The notes beneath the pieces were generated by a model that was not told the origin of the DNA, ran no database searches, and was given only the letters and a program-made list of their open reading frames with translations. A DNA stretch of 64,000 nt from NCBI GenBank assembly GCA_021234155.1, contig JAJEKV010000053.1, positions 936,956-1,000,955 on the forward strand. Direction: 5' to 3'. Position numbers and translations under genes: made by a program. Origin of the DNA: Isoetes taiwanensis. Its lineage: Eukaryota > Streptophyta > Lycopodiopsida > Isoetales > Isoetaceae. Shown here one piece after another: positions 22,281 through 33,388 of the stretch (position 1 is the stretch's first letter; the number at the start of each line of letters is the position of its first letter).

Positions 22281-25210
22281 TATTGAGAAGCTTGAAACTT
22301 TCTCAACTAGTGGTTTGTAAAATTTATGAGGAAAACAAGTAACCCAATTCTTTGTCGAAATTTTTTTTATGAGGTATGAGTCCCATTTTCAGTCCGAGTC
22401 CCAAAATGCAAGATTTGTCACTTTAATTAAATACGACTTTTTGCAAGCTATACATATAGAGCCGGCGGATAGGGAAAAGGGGTGAATTAGATTGCTAGCA
22501 TGATAAAGCTATATGATTGTATTTAGAAGGTATTGTGAATTTGAATAGTATGTGATGTGGGCTATACGATGACATTATTAATCTGGGATTGGGATTACTC
22601 AAAGATTTTCACAATTGACGAGAACATTACAATTGCAATGTAGATTTGTTGGATGGTTTTTGTAGTTGTTGGGTGACTTTGACACGAGTGTTGATGTACA
22701 ATTGTGGCCTTTCCAACTTAGTTTTGTAATCAACTAAATATGTAAACTCTTCAAAAATGAGCATTGAATTAAGTAGGCTCAATTTATAAATAACGAAAGT
22801 CTATGCCTTGTAAACATATTGTATAAAGAATTGTATATAGTACAAAACTCATATAAACTTCTCCTTTTATGAAATTGTCGACAAATATGGATCAATAAAA
22901 GCTTTAGATAGCCCTCTAGAATAGAAGCTATTGAAAATTTTATTCAAGATTATGCATGTCCGCTATCAGGTGAGATTGTTTTCTAATTTAGCAAGGCATT
23001 TTTCTAGTATATTTATTTTTAAAAAGTGAAAAAATGAGAAGTATGTTGATATGTGTAGTAATAGGAATGTTAGATAATGTTTTGGATTGCCTCTAGGGGA
23101 GCAAGCCCCTTGTCCATGTGGGTTTATGGCATATTCCAAGTATATGCTAGTATATGCAAGAATATAACAATGACTACTCCAAACTTGCTATAGGGTGTAA
23201 ACTAGCCGGGCCGCTGCCCCAGGCATCCACTTGGAAACTGGCTAACCGGTGCTTAAGAGACTGAGTTGCTACTTTCTTGAAGATCCATTGAAGGCCCGTT
23301 GTGAACAAGTCTCAAACCGAATGCTTCTTAGAGTGATCCGTTTTTTCGTGGGTCATGTCTTTTGTATTGTATGCGATCGAACGTTCTAGGAAACGGCCTA
23401 ACCAGCCTATTGTCCCGGACTCTCTAATTGGACGAGGAAATTTAGATGCGGGGATGCAGATGAGCTCCCTTTATGCCGCACTCGGCCTTCAAGAAAGGAT
23501 ATGCTTTCATCTTGAACAGCCACTCAGATGTTCTTAATCCGATTTTGCATATTTTGAGCTTTGTGGATCGAAACACCGCATATAGCCAATGAGGAAGCTT
23601 TTGGATTTGCCATAGCCTAAAGTGATGATATTTGTTTCTTTATATTTTAGATTAGAAACGCTTTTAGTATTATCACGGAATAGCATATAAGACATATTTT
23701 TTCCGGATCATGTATATTATTCATCACCTCTCATTAATTTATTTTTGCTAATCATTGAATATTTCTTACTTCTTTACTACAAGTTCTCGTCCCTTTCCTA
23801 AAAATTTGAAATTCTACCCATGCCCGATTAAGTTATTTGATTGTTTCAAGTCTAATTAATACGTTGTTGCTCTCATTCTGTTGTCATAATGCATCATCTC
23901 ACTTAAAGAATTATGGGTAGAGCCGCCATGCAACCTAATATGGTAATTTCGCCTAATGTCCCCGCTTGATGGCATTCTTGGTTGTTATATATTTCAAGTT
24001 AAGTAATGTCTTTTTTCTTAGCTTTATTATTGGTGACAAACATGGACTTATTATAGAGAGATATCATATATGCAAATCCTTACTATATTTTAACACTGCT
24101 ATGAGCTAACGCTTTTTGACTTGGCTTTTGGAGAGCTCAAGCCAAGGACAACAAGGGGCTGATCGAAAATGTTGTAGCAGGGCTATGAAATCAAGAAAAG
24201 TGGTTGTTGAAATCATGGAGCTCATTGATCGAGGTTTGCTTGTTCCATTGCGGTGAAATGGCCTTGTTGATAGCCCAATGCCAATTGGATATAATGCAAC
24301 AATATCCGACCCACATATAATGCGTGGTGCCCGCCTTGAGTCTGCTAAAGAATCATCTTCATTTGGAATGAATGCTCCTATGTTGGTTCCAGCAAGTTGA
24401 TATTTTAGAGTCCCAATTATGCTTTAGCTAAAAAAATATAAGAGCCCATCTTTATTATCGAGAAAATGGGAAATGTTATTTTCATGTAGCAGTAAAAGAC
24501 TACTATAAATGTTGTCCGTTGGATTCATGGAAAGCATAGATGCAAATAAGTCGAATCGTAATAAGAGTCACGCTTTAGAATTTTTGTAGGGAATGGAAAG
24601 GATAAATGCAAATAAATGAGTAGATAAAAAGTTTTAGGTGAAATGGGGAGGAAGTGAATCAATGAATGTCATGAAAGACATCCGATGTTCCTTTGTCACA
24701 AGAACAAGCTACCTAAAAAGCAAAGATTTGCCTCATGGTTGGTGAGCAAGGTCCGTTGTTGTTGGTATAGAGCACATTCATTCGAGCTGTACGCTTAGTG
24801 GAGAACGAAATGTAGCAAGGCATCACATCTTTTTGGAAGTCGGGTTGTTTGTCCTCGCATGTAGGAGGTAACAAATTTATAGCATATACGTAATATGGAT
24901 GAAGAATATATCTATAGAAATTTGTATATGACATTTTTATATTGTGAATATTGTAAAGATGGGCAAAGGGGTGGGCCGTAACATGCCCCATATGAAGCTA
25001 TTCATGTGCATGCAAGAGCATAAAAATTCCACATGCCCTAATGGAGCGCTTAAAATCTGGTGGAGGAAATGGTGAGCCTTGGTAGGTGTTTTTCGGGGAT
25101 CCGTGGTGGTTGACAAAGGACCTGATGGGAAACTTAACCAATCCATCTAATAAGTTCTCAGAAGATATGTTCCACTCACAAGTCGACTCCCCAAAGCCCG
25201 CGGGCTATTA
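22281..25210. other. Mostly unassigned, one dispersed repeat copy
   Basis: Low-complexity AT-rich DNA with no supported gene. The block 23085-23540 is one copy of a dispersed repeat shared with 30030-30245. Around 24120-24420 a short stretch looks ORF-like (LLFHCGEMALLIAQCQLDI in one frame) but cannot be assigned. Confidence 0.45.
23085..23540. repeat. Dispersed repeat family, copy A
   Basis: Shares with 30030-30245 the blocks ctcta.gggg.caa, a gtgg.ttt.gg.atattc...gaatata hairpin segment, a gtaaa...ggcc...cccc block and a caagaaaggat...catcttgaa block, in the same order. Copy B lacks part of the middle. Confidence 0.6.
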
Positions 25211-25316
25211 ATAATAGAATAGAATAGAATAGAATAGAATAGGTTTTTTAGCGTCCACGGAGACCAATTGGCCTATGGGACCCAAACAAAAAGAGAGCAG
25301 CAAGCGTATTACTAAC
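25211..25316 (-). mobile_element. 5'-truncated RTE-like LINE 3' end, (TATTC)n tail
   Basis: On the minus strand it reads gtttgggtcccataggccaa, ttggtctcc.gtggacgctaaaaa and then about five TATTC units. This is the same 3' end as the longer element that finishes at 28497, in opposite orientation. Homology stops near 25316, so only about 105 bp of the LINE was copied. Confidence 0.8.
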
Positions 25317-26088
25317 AGGAAGTTGTGCCATGTATACATAGGCATTTCCACAGCTATTAACGACATGCTAAATTGTGGTATCATCATGTATATATATAGG
25401 CATTTTTGGTGTTGTCATTCTTTAGAGTTCTAGGTTGCTGTATATACCTTCGTAAATGTGGAAGTCCAATTTTTGTTTACTGCTGCTTCTGGAATGATAA
25501 TATGGAATGAGACACCTTCTAGGCATTTTGGTTGTGGTGTAATCGTGACATATTTTACAATTGCATGTAATTTACGAGATATTTTATTCCTTTTTTTGAT
25601 TTATAAGTCCAATATTAGTTTGAAGAGCCAAGATAAGGATAGTTGATCGCTTTTACCAAGCTTAAGTAGCGGTTTTTTGCAAAACTTGGTTAAGGTTTAT
25701 GTGCTCACGAGAATTATGTAACCGTGATATATTGCCAAAATTTGCAATGTGCGCTTGAAATATGTGTGTTCTCAGAGAGTAGATTTGACTAGGCGCCTCT
25801 TTATCTCCAATTATTCTAATACAACATCCCAAAGACGTGTTGTAGTCCTATGCTTGCTTAAAAAGACACCAAGGATCATCGTGGGTGTCCGAGAGATCAT
25901 GTTCTTATTAGTCAATGCCCGCTCTTCTTATGCATAACTATCTAGCCTGGATCATGAAGGTCATAATAACGAACATGCCCAAGATGAGAGAACATAGAAA
26001 TCTGATGTCGAGAAAAATAGATGCTGATAAACTACTGTGCATGGCAATTCCTTCTGAGGTTCTTTTTTTTTTTTTTTAAAGGCCATGG
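25317..26088. other. No recognisable gene
   Basis: Intergenic AT-rich sequence. A T-run of 15 or more bases at about 26064-26078 lies just before the LINE coding region; it may be an older retroposon tail. Confidence 0.45.
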
Positions 26089-28497
26089 ATGAAATGGAGT
26101 GTCGTTGTTCGAGCTCAAACGACACCCCGAAGTCATCGATCCCACCCTCCCCGCCTACAGGCCGGGCCCAATAATACCTTCTTTCTCAAGAACAAGAAGG
26201 CCGTGATACCTCACAGAGCATCGCGAACGATGTTTGGTCTCCCCGATGCGGACTCCAAAGACATCTCGAGAAGGGTCTTGAACAAGCACCGCGACCCGCC
26301 AGGGGAACATCACCTTGGAGCAATGGGTACAAAGATTTGCAAATGCCTTTTACGATTCGCCGGACCTGATCCCTCCATGAGATAGGCATGGTTCTCGTTA
26401 TCGAGGGGATGTCATCATGGGCCTACAACGCCTAGCTAATGGGAAGCAGATTTAGATGGCATGCAAAAGCGTAACTTCAAATGGGCCGGGCCTCCATCGG
26501 GTGCCTATCCTCACCAAGATTGTTCAATAAAGCATTGCGAAGGCTTCCCTCCGAATGGACCACTAGTAGAGTTGTGCCCATATACAAAGTGGGGACCCTC
26601 AATGCCCGCCAACTACCGCATTTATTATGGTCGGCTCTCTTTGCAAAATCATATCGGCATCCTTGAATAGCGTGACAATATGGGCAGAGGAAACGGATGT
26701 GCGAAGCCTTACAGGCGTGTTTCCGGGTCCAAATACTCCACCATTGATTATATTTTCACTCTACGCACATTGATTGAAGATAAAGAGTGAATCGGCCCGG
26801 TAACCTCGCATCGTTGTTTCGTGGATTTTGCAAAAGCTTTCGACCACGCATCGCCACGCGACAAGCTATGGGACAGATTATTGCGGCACGGGGACCCCCT
26901 TGACTTGCACGCAGTATATAGGCTATACGCAGGCATGCTCAGTCCAGATCACATCGTCGGCCACGCAAGTGAATCGGGTGAGCATCGGGAGTGCGCCGGG
27001 GGTTGCCCCCCTCCCCCACACTCTTTGGCCTATACATTGATCAATTGGAAGATTGGCTCTCTCCGAGCATAGAGGTGCGGGCACACATCTCATGCATCAC
27101 ACAATCCAAAGAACTCATATATGCCGACGATGTCAACCTCTCGCCTATACCCCAGGACATGCAACGCCACCGGATGCTTTGACACTTTTGCCAATTCAAT
27201 CGGGTGCGAAGTTAACTTGGCCAAAACTAGGGTGTCGCTAGTTGCATCATCCCGTCGGCCAAGGCTTCCCTCATTCACTTACCAGGGGCAAGAGGTAGAG
27301 GTGGTAGAGGACTTACAAGTACTTGGGGATCGAAGTTCTCAACTACCACCCATTGGGATGGCTATCATCGCTGCGTGTCACGCTGGGTTGAAAACACTAT
27401 ATGCCATGCGCAACAACAGCCACAAGGGAAGAGTTGTATGCCCGGGCCACCACCACACTTGTTTGGGCCTTGGTCGAGCCGGGTCCTTTTGTATGGGGCG
27501 TATGTAGGGTCCCGTATCCCTCAACACCTGAATGACCTCGAAAGCAAAGTGCGTAAAGCCTTCTTGGCACGTGGCCCCGGGGTGAAGTCCACAGCCTGCA
27601 CTGATCCTACCCGTGAGACAAGCTTTCTACCCTTCAATGGGCTGCATTGAACGCCATGTCGATTACTTCCAAAAGGTGGTCGCTATGTATGATACATGCT
27701 TGCCCCCACCTTTGCTTTGGCTTACACGACGATGGGTCCCCATTGCCCGAACTCACTGAAAAAACAAGCAAGCTCGCTGGTTCTCACGCCGGGTGTGCGT
27801 GCAAATGATGCCCCGTGTCGACAAAGAAAGATCGCGAGGCACTTAAACCGTAACCTAGATGCTACTTTCCTCTCAAGCTCCTCGATGTGATGCTCCGACG
27901 CATTTTTGCAGCTAGCACACCACGCTGAACAAGTCAACTCCTAGGCTCACAAGAGGCTCACATTAAGTATTTGTACACCCAAATGCCCATGAAGAAGCAA
28001 TTGCATTTATAGCTTCCATTCACATGGGTGCACACACCACCTCCGTGACGGAAACATGTATGCTTGGGCTGGAAGCACGAGAGCAAAGGCTTTTCGGGGT
28101 GTTGCCACCCGGTAATGCCATTGAGGATGAATGTCATGCCCTCCAGATTCCTTCAAAGATTTTTGCCCATATCCGAGCCATATGTTCGACACCTAGTGCC
28201 CGGCCAGCCGCTGCACCGCTTATTGACTACTTGCCATGTGGGTTTGTTGGGGTCATACCTCTAGGAGGTTATGGATGCACCGGGGATGGTATTGAACTGC
28301 CTTATACATTTGTACACAGGCCAAAGATGCTTATTATGCTAAGGTTTTTCCTCAAAAACTTCTTCGGGCGGGGTTTTTAATCCCGCCAAGAATACGCTTT
28401 GTCGCGCTTCTTTTTGTTTGGGTCCCATAGGCCAATTGGTCTCCCCGTGGACGCTAAAAACCTATTCTATTCTATTCTATTCTATTCTATTCTATTC
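26089..28497 (+). mobile_element. RTE-like non-LTR retrotransposon with (TATTC)7 tail, degenerate
   Basis: A non-LTR reverse transcriptase is readable on the plus strand despite frame changes: a STIDYIFTLRTLIEDKE block (26736-26787, the GxSTxDhIFtLRtLiE motif); FVDFAKAFD (26818-26844, RT motif A with its Asp); PPSPTLFGLYIDQLEDWL near 27010-27060 (motif B region); LIYADD (27114-27131, the active site YADD); and SIGCEVNLAKT (about 27200). The 3' end is gggtcccataggccaattgg...cgctaaaaacc followed by seven TATTC units (28463-28497) and no poly(A). Plant L1 elements end in poly(A); short-repeat tails and this RT style suit an RTE-like clade, though the clade is my inference. No endonuclease domain is readable, so the 5' end is missing or decayed. 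Confidence 0.75.
26818..27650 (+). pseudogene. RT domain of the RTE-like LINE
   Basis: Would copy its own RNA into DNA at a nicked target. Both catalytic motifs survive (FVDFAKAFD and YADD), but they lie in different frames. The post-RT region (27375-27650) reads LLYGAYVGSRIPQHL and a charged stretch, resembling the conserved VLLYG.E.W segment after LINE RT domains. At least three frameshifts separate the blocks. Confidence 0.65.
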
Positions 28498-30029
28498 TTT
28501 ATCCATTGAAACTAATGTCTCCTTCGGATCTAAATAGATTCAAAGTTCTTTGTAAAACAACATGCAAATTCTCTCATGCGTATGCCATTAGCTCTAAATC
28601 TTTCAAGCATGTCACTGTGTTTCGATGTTGAAGCAATTGCCAAAGGTCGGATCAATAAGAAAAATTATTGTGGATCTATCTATAGAAGGGAGCACCTCGT
28701 GATGTCCCCAAAATTATTGTCCGACTTAATTCAAAGTTGCCTGGGAAATTGGTACCTCTTATATTGACTTACTTTATTCAATGTTTCTGGTTTGCCGAGA
28801 TCCTTTATGCCGTGTTTTATTATGTTGCACTTGGCTATGATTACCTGGTTAGCAAAATCTTCGGGATAGACCTCGCTTCCAAAAGTCCAAATCCAATGAA
28901 TCCATGCCCCATCAAATCCTACCCCGCCATAGCACATATTCCAAGCACGATCCTCTTGCTTGCTTTATCAAACGCTATGAATATTGGCTACTTTATAGTA
29001 CCCTTTGTCGCTTATGTGGTGTAATCCCAAAAGTTGGTAATTCCATCCCCTGAGAATAACCAAACGGTCATGATTGTGCCACGACCCATAATGAGGATAA
29101 CTTCATTTTCAACCCCTTGTAGATGCTGGTATTTCATTTTGGGCTTTGCCAAGTGTTACATACCATGCGTAGATGCCCCACCTTGGTAGTACTCTTCTTC
29201 CTACTTGGCGGAGGCTCTATGTGGCCATAATACCCTCACAGATTTTTGCCTTCTTAACAAGTAGATTGTAAACATGCTAATAGGATTATTCATGATGTTT
29301 GAAGTGCTTTGAGAATGCTTTATGACATATAAAGGAAAAAAAAAGGTAGGTGTTTATTCTTTTGCGCATCTAAGTTTGTTGGGACCGTAATTCATGAAGG
29401 CATGAAGTCTATTGTTGCTTTTATTACATTTTGCTTTTGGAGATAAATGCAATCTCTTGATTGATCCGTTGAATATTAATAGTCTTGGTCATCTTTTATT
29501 TAAATATGTGTACATGTAATCTCTCTCGTTATGGACATCGATGTCGCTTTTTTTGTAAGCTAAAAACTCAATGGAATTTGTAGTTATACACTTAGGGTAT
29601 GGTCTCCATGTTTTGCTACAAGTGACTTAAGAGGCAATCATAAAAAATAGAGACACCACAAAAAGTCAAAATTTGTTAATAACGTTTTGGATAATGCTTA
29701 TTCATTTGCATTTCATATGAACCCAAACCGCCCCCGATTCTACATATCTACAAAAACTAGACTAGGCAAAATAATGGGGGTCTCATGGCAAGGAATGTAC
29801 ATCCTCTTCTTCAAAGCTTTTAAGGGAATTTTAAGAGTCAAACATGGCAGCATTTCTACATCCCCAATTTTCACATGCACGGTCCTCCGCCAAACAAACA
29901 TGGGAAAGAGGAATTATGGCACTTTTAGTGAGGATCCACTCATCGCCAGAAGTTGAACCCATAAATAGTGGTAGTTGGGCCCTATTATAGTGTAGTAAAA
30001 TCTTAACTATTGCTTTTTGAGTTGACTCT

Positions 30030-30245
30030 AAGGGGCAAACTCTCGCTCGTGGTGGATTTTGGTATATTCTAGGTATAGCGCCAATATATGCCCGAATATA
30101 CCAAAACCAAACTAAATCCGCCTGTCGCTTGTAAATTGCCTGGCCACCCCCTTTTGATGGGTTGTCATTCTAGAAACAAATAACTCCACCCGGCCAAGAA
30201 AGGATCTCGCCATCTTGAATAATATGGCATGCTCAGTCGCTATGT
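30030..30245. repeat. Dispersed repeat family, copy B
   Basis: Homologous to 23085-23540 but shorter. It contains the inverted repeat ggtatattc...gaatatacc (9-bp arms) around 30060-30102. A third partial match of about 30 bp (gattttggtacac...) is at 46415-46447. Confidence 0.55.
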
Positions 30246-31382
30246 CGTGATCTTCGTAATGCGCGGTTCGAGGCCGTTTCTATCGATTTTCTCATGCTAG
30301 TAAGTTTAACTTCTCCTTCCTAATTTCATAATCATTCTTACGAATTTTAGCTATACATTCAAAACTCCAAAATTATTAGCATTTACATATTCTATCAAAA
30401 GTCTAAAGTTATTACCGCTTTTACATATTCGATCACCATTTTCGGGCCAAGGGTATGACCTATGTACTATTTAAGAGCTTTAAAATGTCATGTATTAGCT
30501 TCAAAATGGCATGCTATTAGGTTAATGGATGAAGGCAATATAAGGTCAAATGACTTTAGTAACCTACAAGTATGAGTTGCTTATAATTTTAACATCCATA
30601 GACTAATTACTAAAATTGCGTAACAAATCTTCTTGGGCTAAGAAAATGGCACCATGTTTTTTGTAGCATTCACTGTGGCCTCGCACAAAAGAAAAAAAGG
30701 CTCAACATGAAACAACGAAAACAAAAACTATAAAAACACCCCTCTCATGCCAACCGGAGAGCAACCCCTCGGAACATCACCTTATTTTTTCTTCTCCACC
30801 TTATTATCTCCATTGAGAGTGGATAGCATCAGAGTTCTCAACATTGGAAGGAGCAGACTATTATTGCAACCTTTTACCAAGATTCAAGCACAATAGGAAC
30901 AACATTTCTTTTCCAGATTCTAAAATAGATTAAATAATTGCCAGCCTATGCTTGTTGTGCCCGGCCGCATGATTTGTTGGTATGTCGCAACTTGAGTTGC
31001 ATCAACGCTTCCACCTCCCAAAGGCTTTGTGGCTATCAGAAAGCAACTTATGTGCACTAAAGGTCAAGATCAGAAGGGTGGTGAATATTTGTAAATGCAC
31101 CACCAAGATAGGTATGTGCGATCGCCATGTGTGTATATGGCATGTGCGCCCATGTCCTTGTAAGTTGTAGTAGAAATTAGGTTCCAAATGCGCCGTCCCC
31201 ATATCCCTTAGAGAGTTGTTGCATCCAAATTCTCTCCCCGACAACATAATAGCACAAATAAGAAAATTTATTTTACAAAGACGTAAAATGCTAATTATAA
31301 AGGTGCACACTTATTTTACCGGCCACTTGAAAAAACATACATATTCCTTTTTATTCGTGAAGTGAACCACTAACATCATATA

Positions 31383-31710
31383 TATGGTAGAGTTGGTCAG
31401 CTGGAAGTGATGGGGGTAGTTGTGCATCCTGACATACTGGTGGCATAACTTCCATACCCTTCAACAACAACAAATCCTGGTGCAATACCTGCAACTGCAC
31501 CTGGTTTATGCTGAGAGAAGGGGCTTTCAAATGACTCCATAGATGCAACGATAGGAGGATACACAAAATTTGTTATTTTTTACATCCGGCTATACGTGGC
31601 AAGGACAGGAGTAGAAACTGGAATGGCATGCTTGTGCATAAAATCATGCACATGATTTGCATTGTCTTCTTTGACTTGCATTCTTTCATCAAATCCTCCT
31701 TCTCACTCAA
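31383..31710 (-). other. Coding-like fragment of unknown identity
   Basis: The minus strand reads protein-like, non-repetitive text: a block with VKEDNANHVHDFMHKHAIPV near 31690-31620, one stop and a few codons, then FVYPPIVASMESFESPF and GIAPGFVVVEGYGSYATSMS down to a stop at about 31390. The composition looks like a host protein C-terminus rather than a transposon. I cannot name the family, and the stop between the blocks may be an intron, an indel or decay. No splice sites were resolved with confidence. Confidence 0.3.
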
Positions 31711-32566
31711 GTTTCTCATTCTGCAAATATGCTTCCGTAGTTAAATGAAAACCTGGGCCTTTTAATACATGTTGAATCAAATCAACATGGCTGCACTGAA
31801 CTCAGAATCAAATCATCTTAAGTTTCCTTGTCAATGTATACATGTGTTCAATTATCAACCTGGGGCTCTGCCCTGAATTCAGAGTTAAATCATAGGTTCC
31901 CTATCAAATGCATCTCATTGGAGATCTAAATTACAAAAGATACACAAAGTTTTCAAAGGACAGAAAAACCTTGTCAATGAATCTATAGAATTAAAATATT
32001 TTATGTGACCTATCAATTTACAATGCATAAGTTGTCTAACAGCCAAAGCTATCCTATAAGTCCGTAATGAATGTTACCCTCGCGGAAGTTACATGCTTCA
32101 AGATTTTAGATGTTTTAACAATCGAAGATAACCTATTTCGGAATGAATATTTCCTATTGTCATAAGAATATTATGAGAGGAAGCAGCCTTATGGGTATGC
32201 TATTGCCCTAAGGCTCATGCAGAGAGTGCATGAAGAAGACATTAAGCTCTAAATATGACAAAATCAGGCATGTATTATGCTAGCTTTCAAACTCAATACC
32301 CATTGAAGTAATTCTTTGCCAAGATAAATGCTCGACCAAAACATTCCGTAAGTTTATAAACTAAGACAATAAATTTGTTATGTAATAGCAAAGAATAATG
32401 GGTTCTTGATGGTGCACCAAGAAGGAATCTAGCGATGCCAAAATGAAATCAAGAAATTTAAAACTCTGTTAGTTTGCTTATTTTATGCGTAGTTTTCCCC
32501 CGCCATATCTCACAACCACATATGAAAGCCATATTTCATGCAACAGCTTCCATTTCTTTTTGTAAT

Positions 32567-33200
32567 CGCCAAAGATCTTTGAAAGTCCAAGTCAATGCGA
32601 TTCGCTGGAGAAAGCTCCAAAAATGGCTTATCAAGGATACTTCACAAATCGAAGAGCAAGAGGAAAAATGGCGTAAGAGAGTAATGAGAGAGAACCTTTA
32701 TGTCCAAAAATTCATTGCACTTTGATCGCTACTTTGTGGTAGGATCTCGAACGGTTCAACAAATGGGTACTTGCACCGCAGGCCATGCTCAAAGAAGAGG
32801 AATTTTGGTCGACGTGGCATGGAAGGTTGAGTGACCGAAAGTGCCTATGTGTATAGGGTAGAATTGCACCTAAAAATCGCACCTCCTGGGGTTCCAAATT
32901 TTGCACCGCCAAAGATCTTTGAAAGTCCAAGTCAATGCGCATTCGCGGTTGAGAAATCTCCAAAAAATGGCTTATCAAGGATACATACCAAATCAAGAGC
33001 AAGAGGAAAAAATGCGTAATAAGAATAATGAGAGAACCTTCGTGGTCCGAAATTCATTGGGACTTGATCTCCGCCTGGGTGGATCCGGACGGCTCAACAG
33101 GGGTACTTGAGTAACCCTGAGGCCTGAGGCCATGCTCTGGAGAAGAGGAATTTTTGCTGATGTGGCGTAGAAGGTTGAGTGACGGGGTGTTTACGTCCCT
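32567..33200. repeat. About 340-bp tandem duplication upstream of the GPN1-like gene
   Basis: The block starting cgccaaagatctttgaaagt (32567) recurs at 32907, and both copies run through atggcttatcaaggata, attcattg..cttgatc and a ggttgagtga block. Copies have diverged by many substitutions and indels. The second copy ends about 190 bp before the start codon at 33389, so it lies in the putative promoter. Confidence 0.8.
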
Positions 33201-33355
33201 CAGGTTAGCAACCTGCTAAATAGAAGTAAAGATAAATGTTTTTATGAACACGTGGCGCCATCGAAATGATCGTAGGTGGCTATCCCCCTAAAAACCACCC
33301 AAAGAAATAACATTGGAACTAGGCCTATTCAACATTCTGGCTGTCTGGAACTTCT

Positions 33356-33365
33356 AAACCCTAAA
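33356..33365 (+). promoter_or_regulatory. Telo-box-like motif before the GPN1-like start codon
   Basis: The string aaaccctaaa lies 24 bp upstream of the start codon. In plants the telo-box (AAACCCTAA) is common near the transcription start of genes for ribosome and translation functions. The match is exact; its role here is inferred. Confidence 0.5.
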
Positions 33366-33388
33366 CCTCAGTTTCTGTCGCAAGCAGG

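Larger units (their letters stand above)
28498..32460. other. Largely unassigned intergenic DNA
   Basis: No complete gene seen. Items inside are a minus-strand block at 28860-28937 (GFDGAWIHWIWTFGSEVY) that faintly resembles an L1 RT motif, a dispersed repeat copy at 30030-30245, and an unassigned minus-strand coding-like stretch at 31383-31710. Local near-duplications occur around 31780-31920. Confidence 0.4.

Noticed and set aside
25211-28497. A 3.3-kb DNA transposon with 80-bp inverted repeats
   Set aside because: A third independent copy of the same end at 46932 and the LINE RT inside show these are separate LINE 3' ends in opposite orientation.
28731-28937. L1 RT fragment on the minus strand
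   Set aside because: Only one short block (GFDGAWIHWIW) resembles the family, and nothing colinear follows.
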